Of a stretch of 17,718 nt of DNA, positions 9,010 to 16,203 are shown piece by piece; the stretch's first letter is position 1, and each line of letters opens with the position of its first letter. Both the position numbers and the translations under genes were made by a program. The notes under the pieces are model-generated. The model had not been told where the DNA came from and searched no databases. It worked only from the letters and a program-made list of their open reading frames with translations. The DNA is taken from the NCBI GenBank assembly GCA_964385645.1, contig CAYLPT010000184.1, positions 1 to 17,718 of the forward strand, read 5' to 3'. The DNA comes from CAYLPT01 sp964385645. Lineage in GTDB: Bacteria > Armatimonadota > Hebobacteria > Hebobacterales > Hebobacteraceae.

Positions 9010-9211
9010 GGATGGTTCTTGGCTGCGTCCGGGCGGCGCCCGGGAGCAGAGCTGACGGGCCCACGCCGGGGCGGCCCGGGCGCAGCCTTCGCACGCGGGA
9101 TGGATCTCGCGCTCCGGCCGAGCACCGGCCGGCTAGCTGCCGGCCGGGGGACAGCGTGGCCCGGGCTGCGCGCCTCGGCGGAGCGCATTGCCAGAAGGGA
9201 GCGTGGAGTAG
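9010..9211 (+). promoter_or_regulatory. Hairpin-rich recX-rny spacer / rny leader
   Basis: This 202-nt non-coding spacer contains several GC inverted repeats. They include CCGGGC/GCCCGG at 9029-9043 and two overlapping hairpins: CCGGCCG/CGGCCGG at 9114-9132 and a perfect 9-bp stem at 9125-9147 (CCGGCCGGC, loop TAGCT, GCCGGCCGG). The last two share bases 9125-9132 and cannot both form. None is followed by a T tract. I found no good sigma-70 promoter in the spacer, so rny may be read through from recA or use an unrecognised promoter. Confidence 0.5.
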
Positions 9212-10756
9212 TTGCCTGAGCATGTGAGGTTGCTCTTCGTCGGATTCGTCGCCGAGATCGCATTGCTGGTCGTCTTCTTCGTGCTGCTTGTGCGCGCGCA
9301 CTTGCGCGGGAGGCGGGAGCTGGCCGAGGGCAAGCGTGAGCTGGACGACGCCCTCAAGGAGATCGAGGCGCGGCGCAAGGAGGCCGTCCTCGAGGCGCGC
9401 GAGGAGGCCCACCGGCTGCGCAAGGAGGTGGAGCGCGAGAACCGGGACCGCCGGCATGAGATCCAGCGCATGGAGCGCCGCCTCAGCCAGCGGGAGGAGG
9501 CGCTCGACCGCCGCATGGAGGCCATCGAGCAGCGGGAGCGCGGCCTGCGGGATCGGGAGGCCCAGCTCGAGCAGCTCCGCCAACAGGCCGAGAACGAGCG
9601 CCGGCGCTGGCAGGAGGACCTCGAGCGCATCGCCGGCCTGAGCCGGGAGGAGGCCCGCCGCATCGTCCTCGAGGAGGTCGAGCGGGAGGCCCGCCACGAG
9701 GCCGCCATGCGCCTGGAGCAGATCGAGGAGGAGACCCGCCTGGAGGCGGAGCGGCGCGCCCGCAGCATCATCTCCCTGGCCATCCAGCGCTGCTGCGTGG
9801 ACCAGGTCGCCGAGACCACCGTGACCGCCGTCCCCCTGCCCTCCGATGAGATGAAGGGCCGCATCATCGGCCGGGAGGGCCGCAACATCCGCGCCTTCGA
9901 GCAGCTCACCGGCGTGGACCTGATCATTGACGATACCCCCGAGGCGGTCGTCATCTCGGCCTTCGACCCCATCCGCCGGGAGACCGCGCGCATCGCCCTG
10001 GCGACCCTCATCAGCGACGGCCGCATCCACCCGGGCCGGATCGAGGATGCCGTCGAGCGCGCCCGCGCCCAGATCGAGGAGCGCATTCAGGAGGCCGGCG
10101 AGCAGGCCACCTTCACCACCGGCGTCACCGGGCTCCACCCCGAGCTCGTCAAGCTCCTGGGCCGCATGAAATTCCGGACCACCCTGGGCCAGAACGCGCT
10201 CGACCACTCCATCGAGGTCGCCAGCATCGCCGGCGTGATGGCCGCCGAGATCGGCGCCAACGAGGCCGTCGCTCGCCGCGCCGGGCTCCTGCACGACATC
10301 GGCAAGGCCGTGGACTTCGAGGTCGAGGGAACCCACACCGCCATCGGCGTGGACCTCGTGCGCCGCTACCGCGAGAGCCCCGAGGTCGTCCACGCCATCG
10401 CAGCCCACCACGAGGACGAGCCCTTCCGCTCTGTCGAGGCGCTCCTTGTCTACGCTGCCGACAGCATCTCGGCGGCCCGGCCCGGCGCCCGCCGTGAGAC
10501 CCTGGAGGGCTACATCAAGCGCCTCGACGCCCTCGAGAGGATCGCCCAATCGTGCCAGGGCGTCGAGCGCTGCTTCGCCATTCAGGCCGGCCGCGAGGTC
10601 CGCATCCTCGTCAAGCCCGATGAGGTGGACGACACGATGGCCGTCGCCCTCGCCAAGGAGGTCGCGGACAAGATCCAGAGCTCCGAGCTCGAGTACCCGG
10701 GCCAGATCAAGGTCACGGTCATCCGCGAGACGCGGGCCGTCGAGTATGCCAAGTAG
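9212..10756 (+). CDS. rny: Ribonuclease Y, membrane-anchored endoribonuclease
   Basis: RNase Y initiates mRNA decay in bacteria that lack RNase E and sits at the inner face of the membrane. The 514 aa show the full family layout: a hydrophobic anchor at about residues 7-27, a long charged coiled coil to about 190, a KH RNA-binding domain (GRIIGREGRNIRAFEQLTG, with GREG at 220-223), and an HD domain with HSIEVA, LLHDIGKA (His361-Asp362) and HHEDE. The C-terminus VKVTVIRETRAVEYAK-like end (IKVTVIRETRAVEYAK) is nearly invariant in the family. The start appears to be TTG at 9212, with AAGGGAG at 9196-9201; GTG at 9224 is a shorter alternative but has worse spacing. It heads the rny-ymdB-spoVS trio. 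A weak start codon and structured leader suggest restrained translation. Confidence 0.97.
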   Translation: MPEHVRLLFVGFVAEIALLVVFFVLLVRAHLRGRRELAEGKRELDDALKEIEARRKEAVLEAREEAHRLRKEVERENRDRRHEIQRMERRLSQREEALDRRMEAIEQRERGLRDREAQLEQLRQQAENERRRWQEDLERIAGLSREEARRIVLEEVEREARHEAAMRLEQIEEETRLEAERRARSIISLAIQRCCVDQVAETTVTAVPLPSDEMKGRIIGREGRNIRAFEQLTGVDLIIDDTPEAVVISAFDPIRRETARIALATLISDGRIHPGRIEDAVERARAQIEERIQEAGEQATFTTGVTGLHPELVKLLGRMKFRTTLGQNALDHSIEVASIAGVMAAEIGANEAVARRAGLLHDIGKAVDFEVEGTHTAIGVDLVRRYRESPEVVHAIAAHHEDEPFRSVEALLVYAADSISAARPGARRETLEGYIKRLDALERIAQSCQGVERCFAIQAGREVRILVKPDEVDDTMAVALAKEVADKIQSSELEYPGQIKVTVIRETRAVEYAK

Positions 10757-10807
10757 CCCCGGATCTCCCGCCATGCCTGCCATTCCTCTGCGCCAGGCGA
10801 GCGCCCC

Positions 10808-11599
10808 GTGAACCTGCTCTTCATCGGCGACATCGTGGGCCGGCCCGGGCGGGAGGCGCTCCGCTCCTGCCTGGAGTCGCTGGTGGCCCGGCACAGGGTG
10901 GACTTCACCATCGCGAACATCGAGAACGCCGCCGGGGGCATGGGCGTGACCCAGCCCGTCGCCGAGGAGATCCTCGCCGCCGGCGTGGACGTGCTCACCA
11001 CCGGCAACCACGTGTGGCGGCACCGGGGCGCCGTGGGCTACATAGACGCCGAGCCCCGCCTGCTGCGCCCGGCGAACTACCCGCCGGGGGCGCCCGGCCG
11101 GGGCGCCGCCGTCTTCATGACCGCCCACTCGGGCCCCGTGGGCGTGCTCAACCTGCTCGGGCGCACCTTCATGCACCCCCTGGATTGCCCCTTCCGGGCG
11201 GCGGATAGGGAAATCGAGCAGCTCCGTGGAAAAACCCCGGTGATTGTGGTAGACATGCACGCGGAGGCCACCAGCGAGAAACTGGCGATGGGCTGGCGCC
11301 TCGACGGCCGGGTCAGCGCGGTCCTCGGGACCCACACACACGTCCAGACCGCAGACGAGAGAATTCTGCCTCGGGGTACGGCCTACATCACGGATGTGGG
11401 CATGACCGGCCCCCGGGACTCGATCCTGGGGGTGAAGGCCGAGCCGGTGATCGAGCATTTCCTGAGCGGGATGCCGACCCACTTCGAGGTCGCCGGCGGC
11501 CCCACTGTCCTGAACGGCGTGGTCGTGAGCATAGACACAGAGACCGGACTCGCGCGATCCCTGGAACGTGTGATAGAATCTGTGGGGGCACAGACCTGA
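10808..11599 (+). CDS. YmdB-family metallophosphoesterase (2',3'-cyclic nucleotide phosphodiesterase)
   Basis: This 263-aa protein matches the YmdB/TIGR00282 metallophosphoesterase family. Predicted metal ligands and catalytic residues are Asp8 (GDIVGRPGR), Glu39-Asn40 (IENAAGG), Asn67-His68 (TGNHVW), His151 (VDMHAEATSEK) and His176/His178 (GTHTHVQT), within one residue of the B. subtilis YmdB pattern. B. subtilis YmdB hydrolyses cyclic nucleotides including 2',3'-cAMP and affects biofilm and motility choices. The GTG start is 51 nt after rny with only a poor ribosome-binding sequence, so it may depend on rny translation or be weakly expressed. The rny-ymdB-spoVS order is the same as in Bacillus. 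I leave the symbol empty because E. coli has an unrelated protein of the same name. Confidence 0.93.
   Translation: MNLLFIGDIVGRPGREALRSCLESLVARHRVDFTIANIENAAGGMGVTQPVAEEILAAGVDVLTTGNHVWRHRGAVGYIDAEPRLLRPANYPPGAPGRGAAVFMTAHSGPVGVLNLLGRTFMHPLDCPFRAADREIEQLRGKTPVIVVDMHAEATSEKLAMGWRLDGRVSAVLGTHTHVQTADERILPRGTAYITDVGMTGPRDSILGVKAEPVIEHFLSGMPTHFEVAGGPTVLNGVVVSIDTETGLARSLERVIESVGAQT
11571..11579 (+). promoter_or_regulatory. Candidate extended -10 promoter for spoVS
   Basis: TGA TAGAAT (11571-11579) fits an extended -10 element (TGnTATAAT, 5 of 6 in the hexamer). It lies inside the last codons of the YmdB-family gene. No recognisable -35 sits 16-18 nt upstream, and I see no sigma-H type AGGA box at the right distance. 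It would give a spoVS leader of about 105 nt. Confidence 0.45.
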
Positions 11600-11602
11600 C
11601 AT

Positions 11603-11626
11603 CCAGGGCCCGAAGGGGCCCATTGG
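11603..11626 (+). promoter_or_regulatory. GC hairpin in the spoVS leader
   Basis: A perfect inverted repeat GGGCCC, loop GAAG, GGGCCC occupies 11606-11621. It can be extended by CCA/TGG across a two-base bulge to 11603-11626. There is no T tract, so it is more likely a leader or processing structure than a classical intrinsic terminator. It lies between the YmdB-family stop and the spoVS ribosome-binding site. Confidence 0.5.
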
Positions 11627-11691
11627 CAGCCGGTGTTTGAGGCAGGATTCGCGCAAGAGCTGACATCATGGATTCCAGGAGGACTTCAGCC

Positions 11692-11952
11692 ATGGAGGTC
11701 CTGCGGGTCTCGACCAAGTCGAACCCCAACGCCGTCGCGGGCGCGTTGGCCGGCGTCATCCGGGAGAAGGGGGCCGCTGAGCTTCAGACCATCGGCGCGG
11801 GCGCGCTGAACCAGGCCGTGAAGGCCGTTGCCATCGCCCGCGGCTTCCTCGCCCCCTCCGGCGTTGACCTCATCTGCCGCCCAGCCTTCGCCGACATCAC
11901 CGTGGACGGCCAGGAACGCACCGCTATCCGCCTCATGGTCGAGCCCAAGTAA
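11692..11952 (+). CDS. spoVS: Stage V sporulation protein S (SpoVS/Alba-like)
   Basis: The 86-residue product is very close to B. subtilis SpoVS, with the core GALAGVIREKGAAELQTIGA, ALNQAVKAVAIARGF, PSGVDLICRPAF and ERTAIRLMVEPK. SpoVS adopts an Alba-like nucleic-acid-binding fold and, in Bacillus, is needed for spore coat and septation control. Homologues also exist in non-sporulating groups such as Thermus, so it is no proof of sporulation. ATG 11692 is the family start and has an excellent AGGAGGA at 11677-11683. An in-frame ATG at 11668 lies upstream of that ribosome-binding site and is unlikely. It is the last gene of the plus-strand arm. Function in this organism is unknown, though DNA or RNA binding is probable. 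Confidence 0.97.
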   Translation: MEVLRVSTKSNPNAVAGALAGVIREKGAAELQTIGAGALNQAVKAVAIARGFLAPSGVDLICRPAFADITVDGQERTAIRLMVEPK

Positions 11953-11985
11953 CCCCCGCGCGCCCCAGACGGACCCCGGGCCCGC
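11953..11985. other. 33-nt convergent junction without a visible terminator
   Basis: spoVS (+) and dapB (-) end facing each other with 33 nt between stop codons. The gap is C-rich on the plus strand. I see no stem-loop with a T tract on either strand, so transcripts from the two arms may overlap in antisense. Confidence 0.5.
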
Positions 11986-12774
11986 CTACAGTATCTTCTC
12001 CAGCCCCACCACCAGGCCCCGGAGCGACCGCACGCGCCGGATCGCCATCAGCACCCCCGGCAGGTACGACTCCCGGCTCGTCGAGTCATGCCTGATGGTC
12101 AGCGTCTGCCCCAGCCCGCCCAGGATCACCTCCTGGTGGGCCAGCAGGCCCGGGAGGCGGATGCTGTGCACGTGGATGGCCCCCTCCGCCTGCCCGCGCG
12201 AGGGGCGGCCGTCGGAGGAGTCCCGGCCCGCCAGCTTGCTGCCGGGCGCCTCCGCCATCATCCGCGCGGTTAGCAGCGCGGTGCCGGAGGGCGAGTCCAG
12301 CTTGCCCTCGTGGTGCATCTCGACGATCTCCGCCGAGTCGAAGTAGCGCGCGGCCTGGGCCGCGAACTGCATCATCAGCACCGCGCCGATGGCGAAGTTC
12401 GGCGCCACCAGCGCCGGCACGCCCCGCCGCTGGCACAGCGCCGCGATCTTCCCCAGGCCCGCCTCCGTCAGCCCCGTGGCCCCCACCACACACGGCACCC
12501 CGGCCTCCAGCGCCGTGCACACGTTCTTGAGCACCGAGTCCGGCAGCGTGAAGTCCACCATCACATCGGCCTTGGCCGCCAGCGCCTCCGGCAGCGACAC
12601 CTGGATGGGCACCGAGATCGGCTCCACGCCCGCCACCACGCCGGCGTCCTCCCCGATCCGGCGCCGGTCCACGGCCGCCACGACCGCCATGTCGTCCTGG
12701 GCGGACACCGCGCGCACCACCTCCCTCCCCATTCGCCCCGCCGCCCCCAGCACGAGCACCCTTATCAGCGCCAT
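11986..12774 (-). CDS. dapB: 4-hydroxy-tetrahydrodipicolinate reductase
   Basis: DapB reduces 4-hydroxy-tetrahydrodipicolinate with NAD(P)H in the lysine and diaminopimelate pathway, needed for cell wall and lysine. The 262 aa include the Rossmann motif GAAGRMG (10-16), VDFTLPDSV, VGATGL, APNFAIGA, the catalytic block EMHHEGKLDSPSGTA (His154, His155, Lys158, and the substrate-binding SGT at 163-165), and SIRLPGLLAHQEVILGG. The ATG is preceded by a very strong GGGGAGGAG (12783-12791 on the plus strand). The start overlaps the M16 peptidase 3' end by 10 nt, so it is the last gene of the rpsO-pnp-M16-dapB unit. No other lysine-pathway gene is in the window. Confidence 0.97.
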   Translation of the reverse strand: MALIRVLVLGAAGRMGREVVRAVSAQDDMAVVAAVDRRRIGEDAGVVAGVEPISVPIQVSLPEALAAKADVMVDFTLPDSVLKNVCTALEAGVPCVVGATGLTEAGLGKIAALCQRRGVPALVAPNFAIGAVLMMQFAAQAARYFDSAEIVEMHHEGKLDSPSGTALLTARMMAEAPGSKLAGRDSSDGRPSRGQAEGAIHVHSIRLPGLLAHQEVILGGLGQTLTIRHDSTSRESYLPGVLMAIRRVRSLRGLVVGLEKIL

Positions 12775-14015
12775 AGCCCTGTCTCCTCCCCGAATGGCCC
12801 GACGACCACCAGCGCCTGCCGTTCCGCCCTGAAGGCCTGCTGCGCCGCCGCGTGCAGGGCTTCGGCGCTCACCGCCCTCACCCCTGCGCGCAGCTCCTCG
12901 AACGACAGCACCCGGCCCCAGTAGAGCTCGGACATGGCGAGGTGATGCATCCGGAAGCTGGTGCTCTCGGCGGCCAGCGCCAGCGCCACCTCGAGCTGGG
13001 TCTTCGCGCGCTCCAGCTCCGGCTCCCGCGGCCCCTGGGTCCGCAGCCGCTCCACCTCCTGGTCCACCAGCTCCAACAGCAGCCCCACGTCCCTGGGCTC
13101 ACATCCCGCGTCCACGCTCAGCAGCCCGGCCGCCCGGTAGCACTGCAGGGAGGAGCCGATGCTGTAGGCCAGCCCCCTCTTCTCCCTGATCTCCTGGAAA
13201 AGCCGCGAGCTCGCGCCCCCGCCCAGGATCACGTCGAGCACCGCCAGGGTGTCGCGCTCGGGCGCGCTCTGGGCGCACCCGGGCGTCCCGATACACAGGT
13301 GGCCCTGCCCCGTGTCGCGCCTCACCACCCGCCGGCCGGCCTGGAAGGTCGGCGGCTCCCGCCGCGGCACCGGCTCGCCCGCGGGCAGTGAGCCGGCCAG
13401 CCTCGCCACCAAGTCTACCAGGCGTGCGTGGTCCACGCAGCCCGCCGCGGCCACGATCAAGCGCTGCCCGACCCGGGCGCGCGCCAAGTGGTCCAGCACC
13501 AGCTCCGGGGTGAAGCGCCCGACGCTCTCCACGCTGCCCATGAGCAGCCGGCCCAGGGGATGGCCGGCCCAGGCTGTCTCGAGGAGCAGCTCGTGCACCC
13601 ATTCCTCGGGAGTGTCCTCCACGTGGCGGATCTCCTGGATCACCACGCCCCGCTCGCGGGCCAGCTCCTGGGGCGGACAGACCGACTCCAGCAGCAGCTC
13701 GAACAGCAGCCCCAGCGCGGCCTCCGCCTGCTCGGCTGCGGTGCGGGCGTAGAGGTGGGTGAACTCCCGGTGGGTGATGCCGTTGACCTGCCCGCCGATG
13801 TCGTCGCAGGCCTCGGCGATGTCGTGCGCCGAGCGGGTCGCGGTGCCCTTGAAAAGCATATGCTCGGCGAAGTGGGAGATGCCCTCCAGGCCTGGGGGCT
13901 CCTCCTCGACGCCGCCCGCGAGCCACACGCCCACCGAGGCGGAGGCCACCCGCGGGATGCGCTCGGTGAGGACGCGCACCCCGTTGGGGAGCGCGGTCCT
14001 GCGGGCCCACGGCAT
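12765..14015 (-). CDS. M16-family zinc metallopeptidase (MlpA/processing-peptidase type)
   Basis: The protein is a pitrilysin/insulinase family (M16B) peptidase of 416 aa. The inverted zinc motif HFAEH (His48, Glu51, His52) is followed by Glu128 in ERGVVIQEI, the expected distance of 75 intervening residues, so the site looks complete. The C-terminal half has REKRGLAYSI, the Arg/Tyr substrate-binding motif. No signal peptide is evident, suggesting a cytosolic enzyme. Many Gram-positive bacteria encode such a peptidase just after pnp (mlpA in B. subtilis). I chose ATG 14015, with GAGGGGG about 12 nt upstream; GTG at 14057 would add 14 residues but lacks a ribosome-binding site. M16B enzymes often work as dimers, sometimes with an inactive partner, which is not seen here. 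The substrate is unknown. Confidence 0.94.
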   Translation of the reverse strand: MPWARRTALPNGVRVLTERIPRVASASVGVWLAGGVEEEPPGLEGISHFAEHMLFKGTATRSAHDIAEACDDIGGQVNGITHREFTHLYARTAAEQAEAALGLLFELLLESVCPPQELARERGVVIQEIRHVEDTPEEWVHELLLETAWAGHPLGRLLMGSVESVGRFTPELVLDHLARARVGQRLIVAAAGCVDHARLVDLVARLAGSLPAGEPVPRREPPTFQAGRRVVRRDTGQGHLCIGTPGCAQSAPERDTLAVLDVILGGGASSRLFQEIREKRGLAYSIGSSLQCYRAAGLLSVDAGCEPRDVGLLLELVDQEVERLRTQGPREPELERAKTQLEVALALAAESTSFRMHHLAMSELYWGRVLSFEELRAGVRAVSAEALHAAAQQAFRAERQALVVVGPFGEETGLWR

Positions 14016-14067
14016 TCTCGCCGCGCGCCCCCCTCTCTTCACCGGCGCGTCGGGCACCCGGGGGCGC

Positions 14068-16203
14068 TCACCGGCGACGGCGCCGCCGCGGGCCGCGGTG
14101 CTCTCCCTCCCGCGGCCGCTCGCCGGAGGTCGGGGCCAGGAGCTCCTTGCGGCTGAGCCGGACCTTGCCCTGGGGGTCTATCTCGATCACCTTCACCAGG
14201 ACCTCGTCCCCGAGGTGAAGCACGTCCTCGACCTTCTCGATGCGCTCGCGGGCGATCTCGGAGATGTGCAGCAGCCCGTCCCGGCCCGGGATCAGCTCTA
14301 CGAAGGCGCCGAAGGGAACGATGCGGACCACCTTGCCAGTGTAGGTCTCGCCCACGGTGATGTCGCGGGTGATGTCCTGGATCGCCTTCAGCGCGCTCTC
14401 GCCGGCGGCCTGGTCGGGCGCGGCGATGAAGACCCGGCCGTCCTGCTCGATGTCTATCTCGACATCGAAGTCGGCCTCCAGTTTCTTGATCGTCTTGCCC
14501 CCGGGGCCGATGATGTCGCCGATCTTGTCCGGGTGGATCTCCAGCGTGAACACCCGCGGCGCGTGCGGGGCCAGCTCCGGCCGCGGCTCCGCCAGGCACT
14601 GCCCCATCCGCTCCAGGATCTGCTCCCGCGCCCGCCGCGACTGCGCGAACGCCTCCCGCACCCACTCCAGGGGCAGGCCGCGCAGCTTCACGTCCATCTG
14701 GAGGGCGGTGATGCCGCCCCGCGTCCCCGCCACCTTGAAGTCCATGTCGCCGCTGAAGTCCTCCACCCCCTGGATGTCGGTCAGCATCTGGTGACGCTCC
14801 CCGTCACTCACCATGCCCACCGAGATGCCCGACACCGCGCCCCGGATCGGCACCCCCGCGTCCATCAGCGCCAGGCTGCTGCCGCACACGCTCGCCATGG
14901 AGCTGGAGCCGTTGCTCTCCAGCACCTCCGACACCACGCGGATGGTGTAGGGGAACTGCTCCTCGTCCGGCAGCAGGGGCAGCAGGGCCTTCTCCACCAG
15001 CGACCCATGCCCCACATCCCGCCGGCTGGGGCCCCGGATGGGGCGCACCTCGCCCACGCTGAAGGGCGGGAAGTTGTAGTGGTTGATGAAGCGCTTCGAC
15101 TCGATCACGCTGAGGTCGTCCACGAGCTGCTCATCCCCCACGCCCCCCAGGGTCACCACCGACATCACCTGGGTCTGCCCCCGGGTGAAGAGCGCCGAGC
15201 CGTGGGCCCGGGGCAGCAGGCCCACCTCACAGAGGATGGGCCGGATGTCCTCCGGCCCCCGCCCGTCCGGGCGTCTCCCCTCATCCAGGATCATGGCTCT
15301 CAGCTCTTGATCGGTCTGGGCCTCGAGGGCCGCCTTCACCTCCGAGACCCGCTCCGGGAACTGCTCTTGCAGCTCCTGCGCCAGCGCCTCCAGAACCGTC
15401 GCGGTGGCGCCCTCCCGCGCCTTCTTGTCCGGGTTCTGGATGGCCTCCCGGATGGCGGCCCCGTGGCGGGCCACCGCCTGCCGGATGTCCTCGCCCGGCG
15501 TCACCACGGGGGCATACTCCAGCTTCGGCCGGCCGGCGGCCGCCATCAGCGACCTCTGGACCTCAATCAGCCGCTCACAAGCGGGCATGGCGAAGGCGAT
15601 CGCATCCATCACCAGCGCCTCCGGCAGCTCGTCCGCCATCCCCTCCAGCATAATCACCCCGCCCGGCCCCAGGGCCACTATCAGGTCGAGGTCGCTCTGG
15701 TCCCGCTCCGCGTAGGTGGGGTTGAGGACGAACTCCTCCTCCACCCGCGCCACGCGCACCGCGCCCACCGGGCCCTGGAAGGGGATGGTGGAGATGCTTA
15801 GCGCGGCCGAGGCGCCCACGATCGCCAGCACGTCGGGCGCGTTCTCCATGTCCGCGGAGAGGATGGTCGCCACCACCTGGACGTCGTTGCGGAAGCCGGA
15901 GGGGAAGAGGGGGCGCACGCAGCGGTCCACCCGGCGGGCGGAGAGGATCGCGTTCTCGCTGGGGCGGCCCTCCCTCCGGATGTAGCGGACGCCGGGGATC
16001 TTGCCCGCGGCGTACATCTTCTCTTCGTAGTCCACCAGCAGGGGGAAGAAGTCCATGCCCTCGCGCGGGTCCGCGATGGTCGCGGTCACCAGCGCGATGG
16101 TGTCGCCGAGGCGCACGCACACGGCGCCGTCGGCCTGCTTCGCCAGGGTCCCTGTCTCCAGCGACAGGACGCGTCCGTCGAGGTCACATCGCTCGATCGC
16201 CAT
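14068..16203 (-). CDS. pnp: Polyribonucleotide nucleotidyltransferase (PNPase)
   Basis: PNPase degrades RNA 3'-to-5' by phosphorolysis as a trimer. The 711 aa comprise a first RNase PH domain, a helical linker, and a second RNase PH domain with FTRGQTQVMSVVTLG, the phosphate-binding NGSSSMASVCG (Ser433-435) and acidic GVEDFSGDMDFK (Asp482, Asp486, Asp488). They are followed by a KH domain (IGDIIGPGGKTIK, GPGG at 566-569), an S1 domain from about 618, and an Arg-rich tail ending in six arginines. The start is ATG 16203, preceded by AGGA nine nt upstream. A longer frame to 16284 is open but would translate into the structured leader. The RNA-aperture loop reads YIRR (74-77) rather than the usual FFRR or FFKR. 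It lies downstream of rpsO, as in most bacteria. Confidence 0.98.
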   Translation of the reverse strand: MAIERCDLDGRVLSLETGTLAKQADGAVCVRLGDTIALVTATIADPREGMDFFPLLVDYEEKMYAAGKIPGVRYIRREGRPSENAILSARRVDRCVRPLFPSGFRNDVQVVATILSADMENAPDVLAIVGASAALSISTIPFQGPVGAVRVARVEEEFVLNPTYAERDQSDLDLIVALGPGGVIMLEGMADELPEALVMDAIAFAMPACERLIEVQRSLMAAAGRPKLEYAPVVTPGEDIRQAVARHGAAIREAIQNPDKKAREGATATVLEALAQELQEQFPERVSEVKAALEAQTDQELRAMILDEGRRPDGRGPEDIRPILCEVGLLPRAHGSALFTRGQTQVMSVVTLGGVGDEQLVDDLSVIESKRFINHYNFPPFSVGEVRPIRGPSRRDVGHGSLVEKALLPLLPDEEQFPYTIRVVSEVLESNGSSSMASVCGSSLALMDAGVPIRGAVSGISVGMVSDGERHQMLTDIQGVEDFSGDMDFKVAGTRGGITALQMDVKLRGLPLEWVREAFAQSRRAREQILERMGQCLAEPRPELAPHAPRVFTLEIHPDKIGDIIGPGGKTIKKLEADFDVEIDIEQDGRVFIAAPDQAAGESALKAIQDITRDITVGETYTGKVVRIVPFGAFVELIPGRDGLLHISEIARERIEKVEDVLHLGDEVLVKVIEIDPQGKVRLSRKELLAPTSGERPREGEHRGPRRRRRR

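Noticed and set aside
9006..9227. A 73-codon frame in the recX-rny spacer as a small gene
   Set aside because: It has no ribosome-binding support and an arginine/proline-rich random composition. It overlaps the hairpins and runs into the rny start.
8810..11656. A 948-codon open frame on the minus strand opposite recX, rny and the YmdB-family gene
   Set aside because: It is the mirror of clear, conserved plus-strand genes. Its product is a low-complexity Gly/Ala/Leu/His string with no domain. Long antisense frames are expected at this GC content.
13759..15801. A 680-codon plus-strand open frame opposite pnp and the M16 gene
   Set aside because: It is antisense to unmistakable PNPase and peptidase sequence, has biased low-complexity composition, and crosses the gene boundary.
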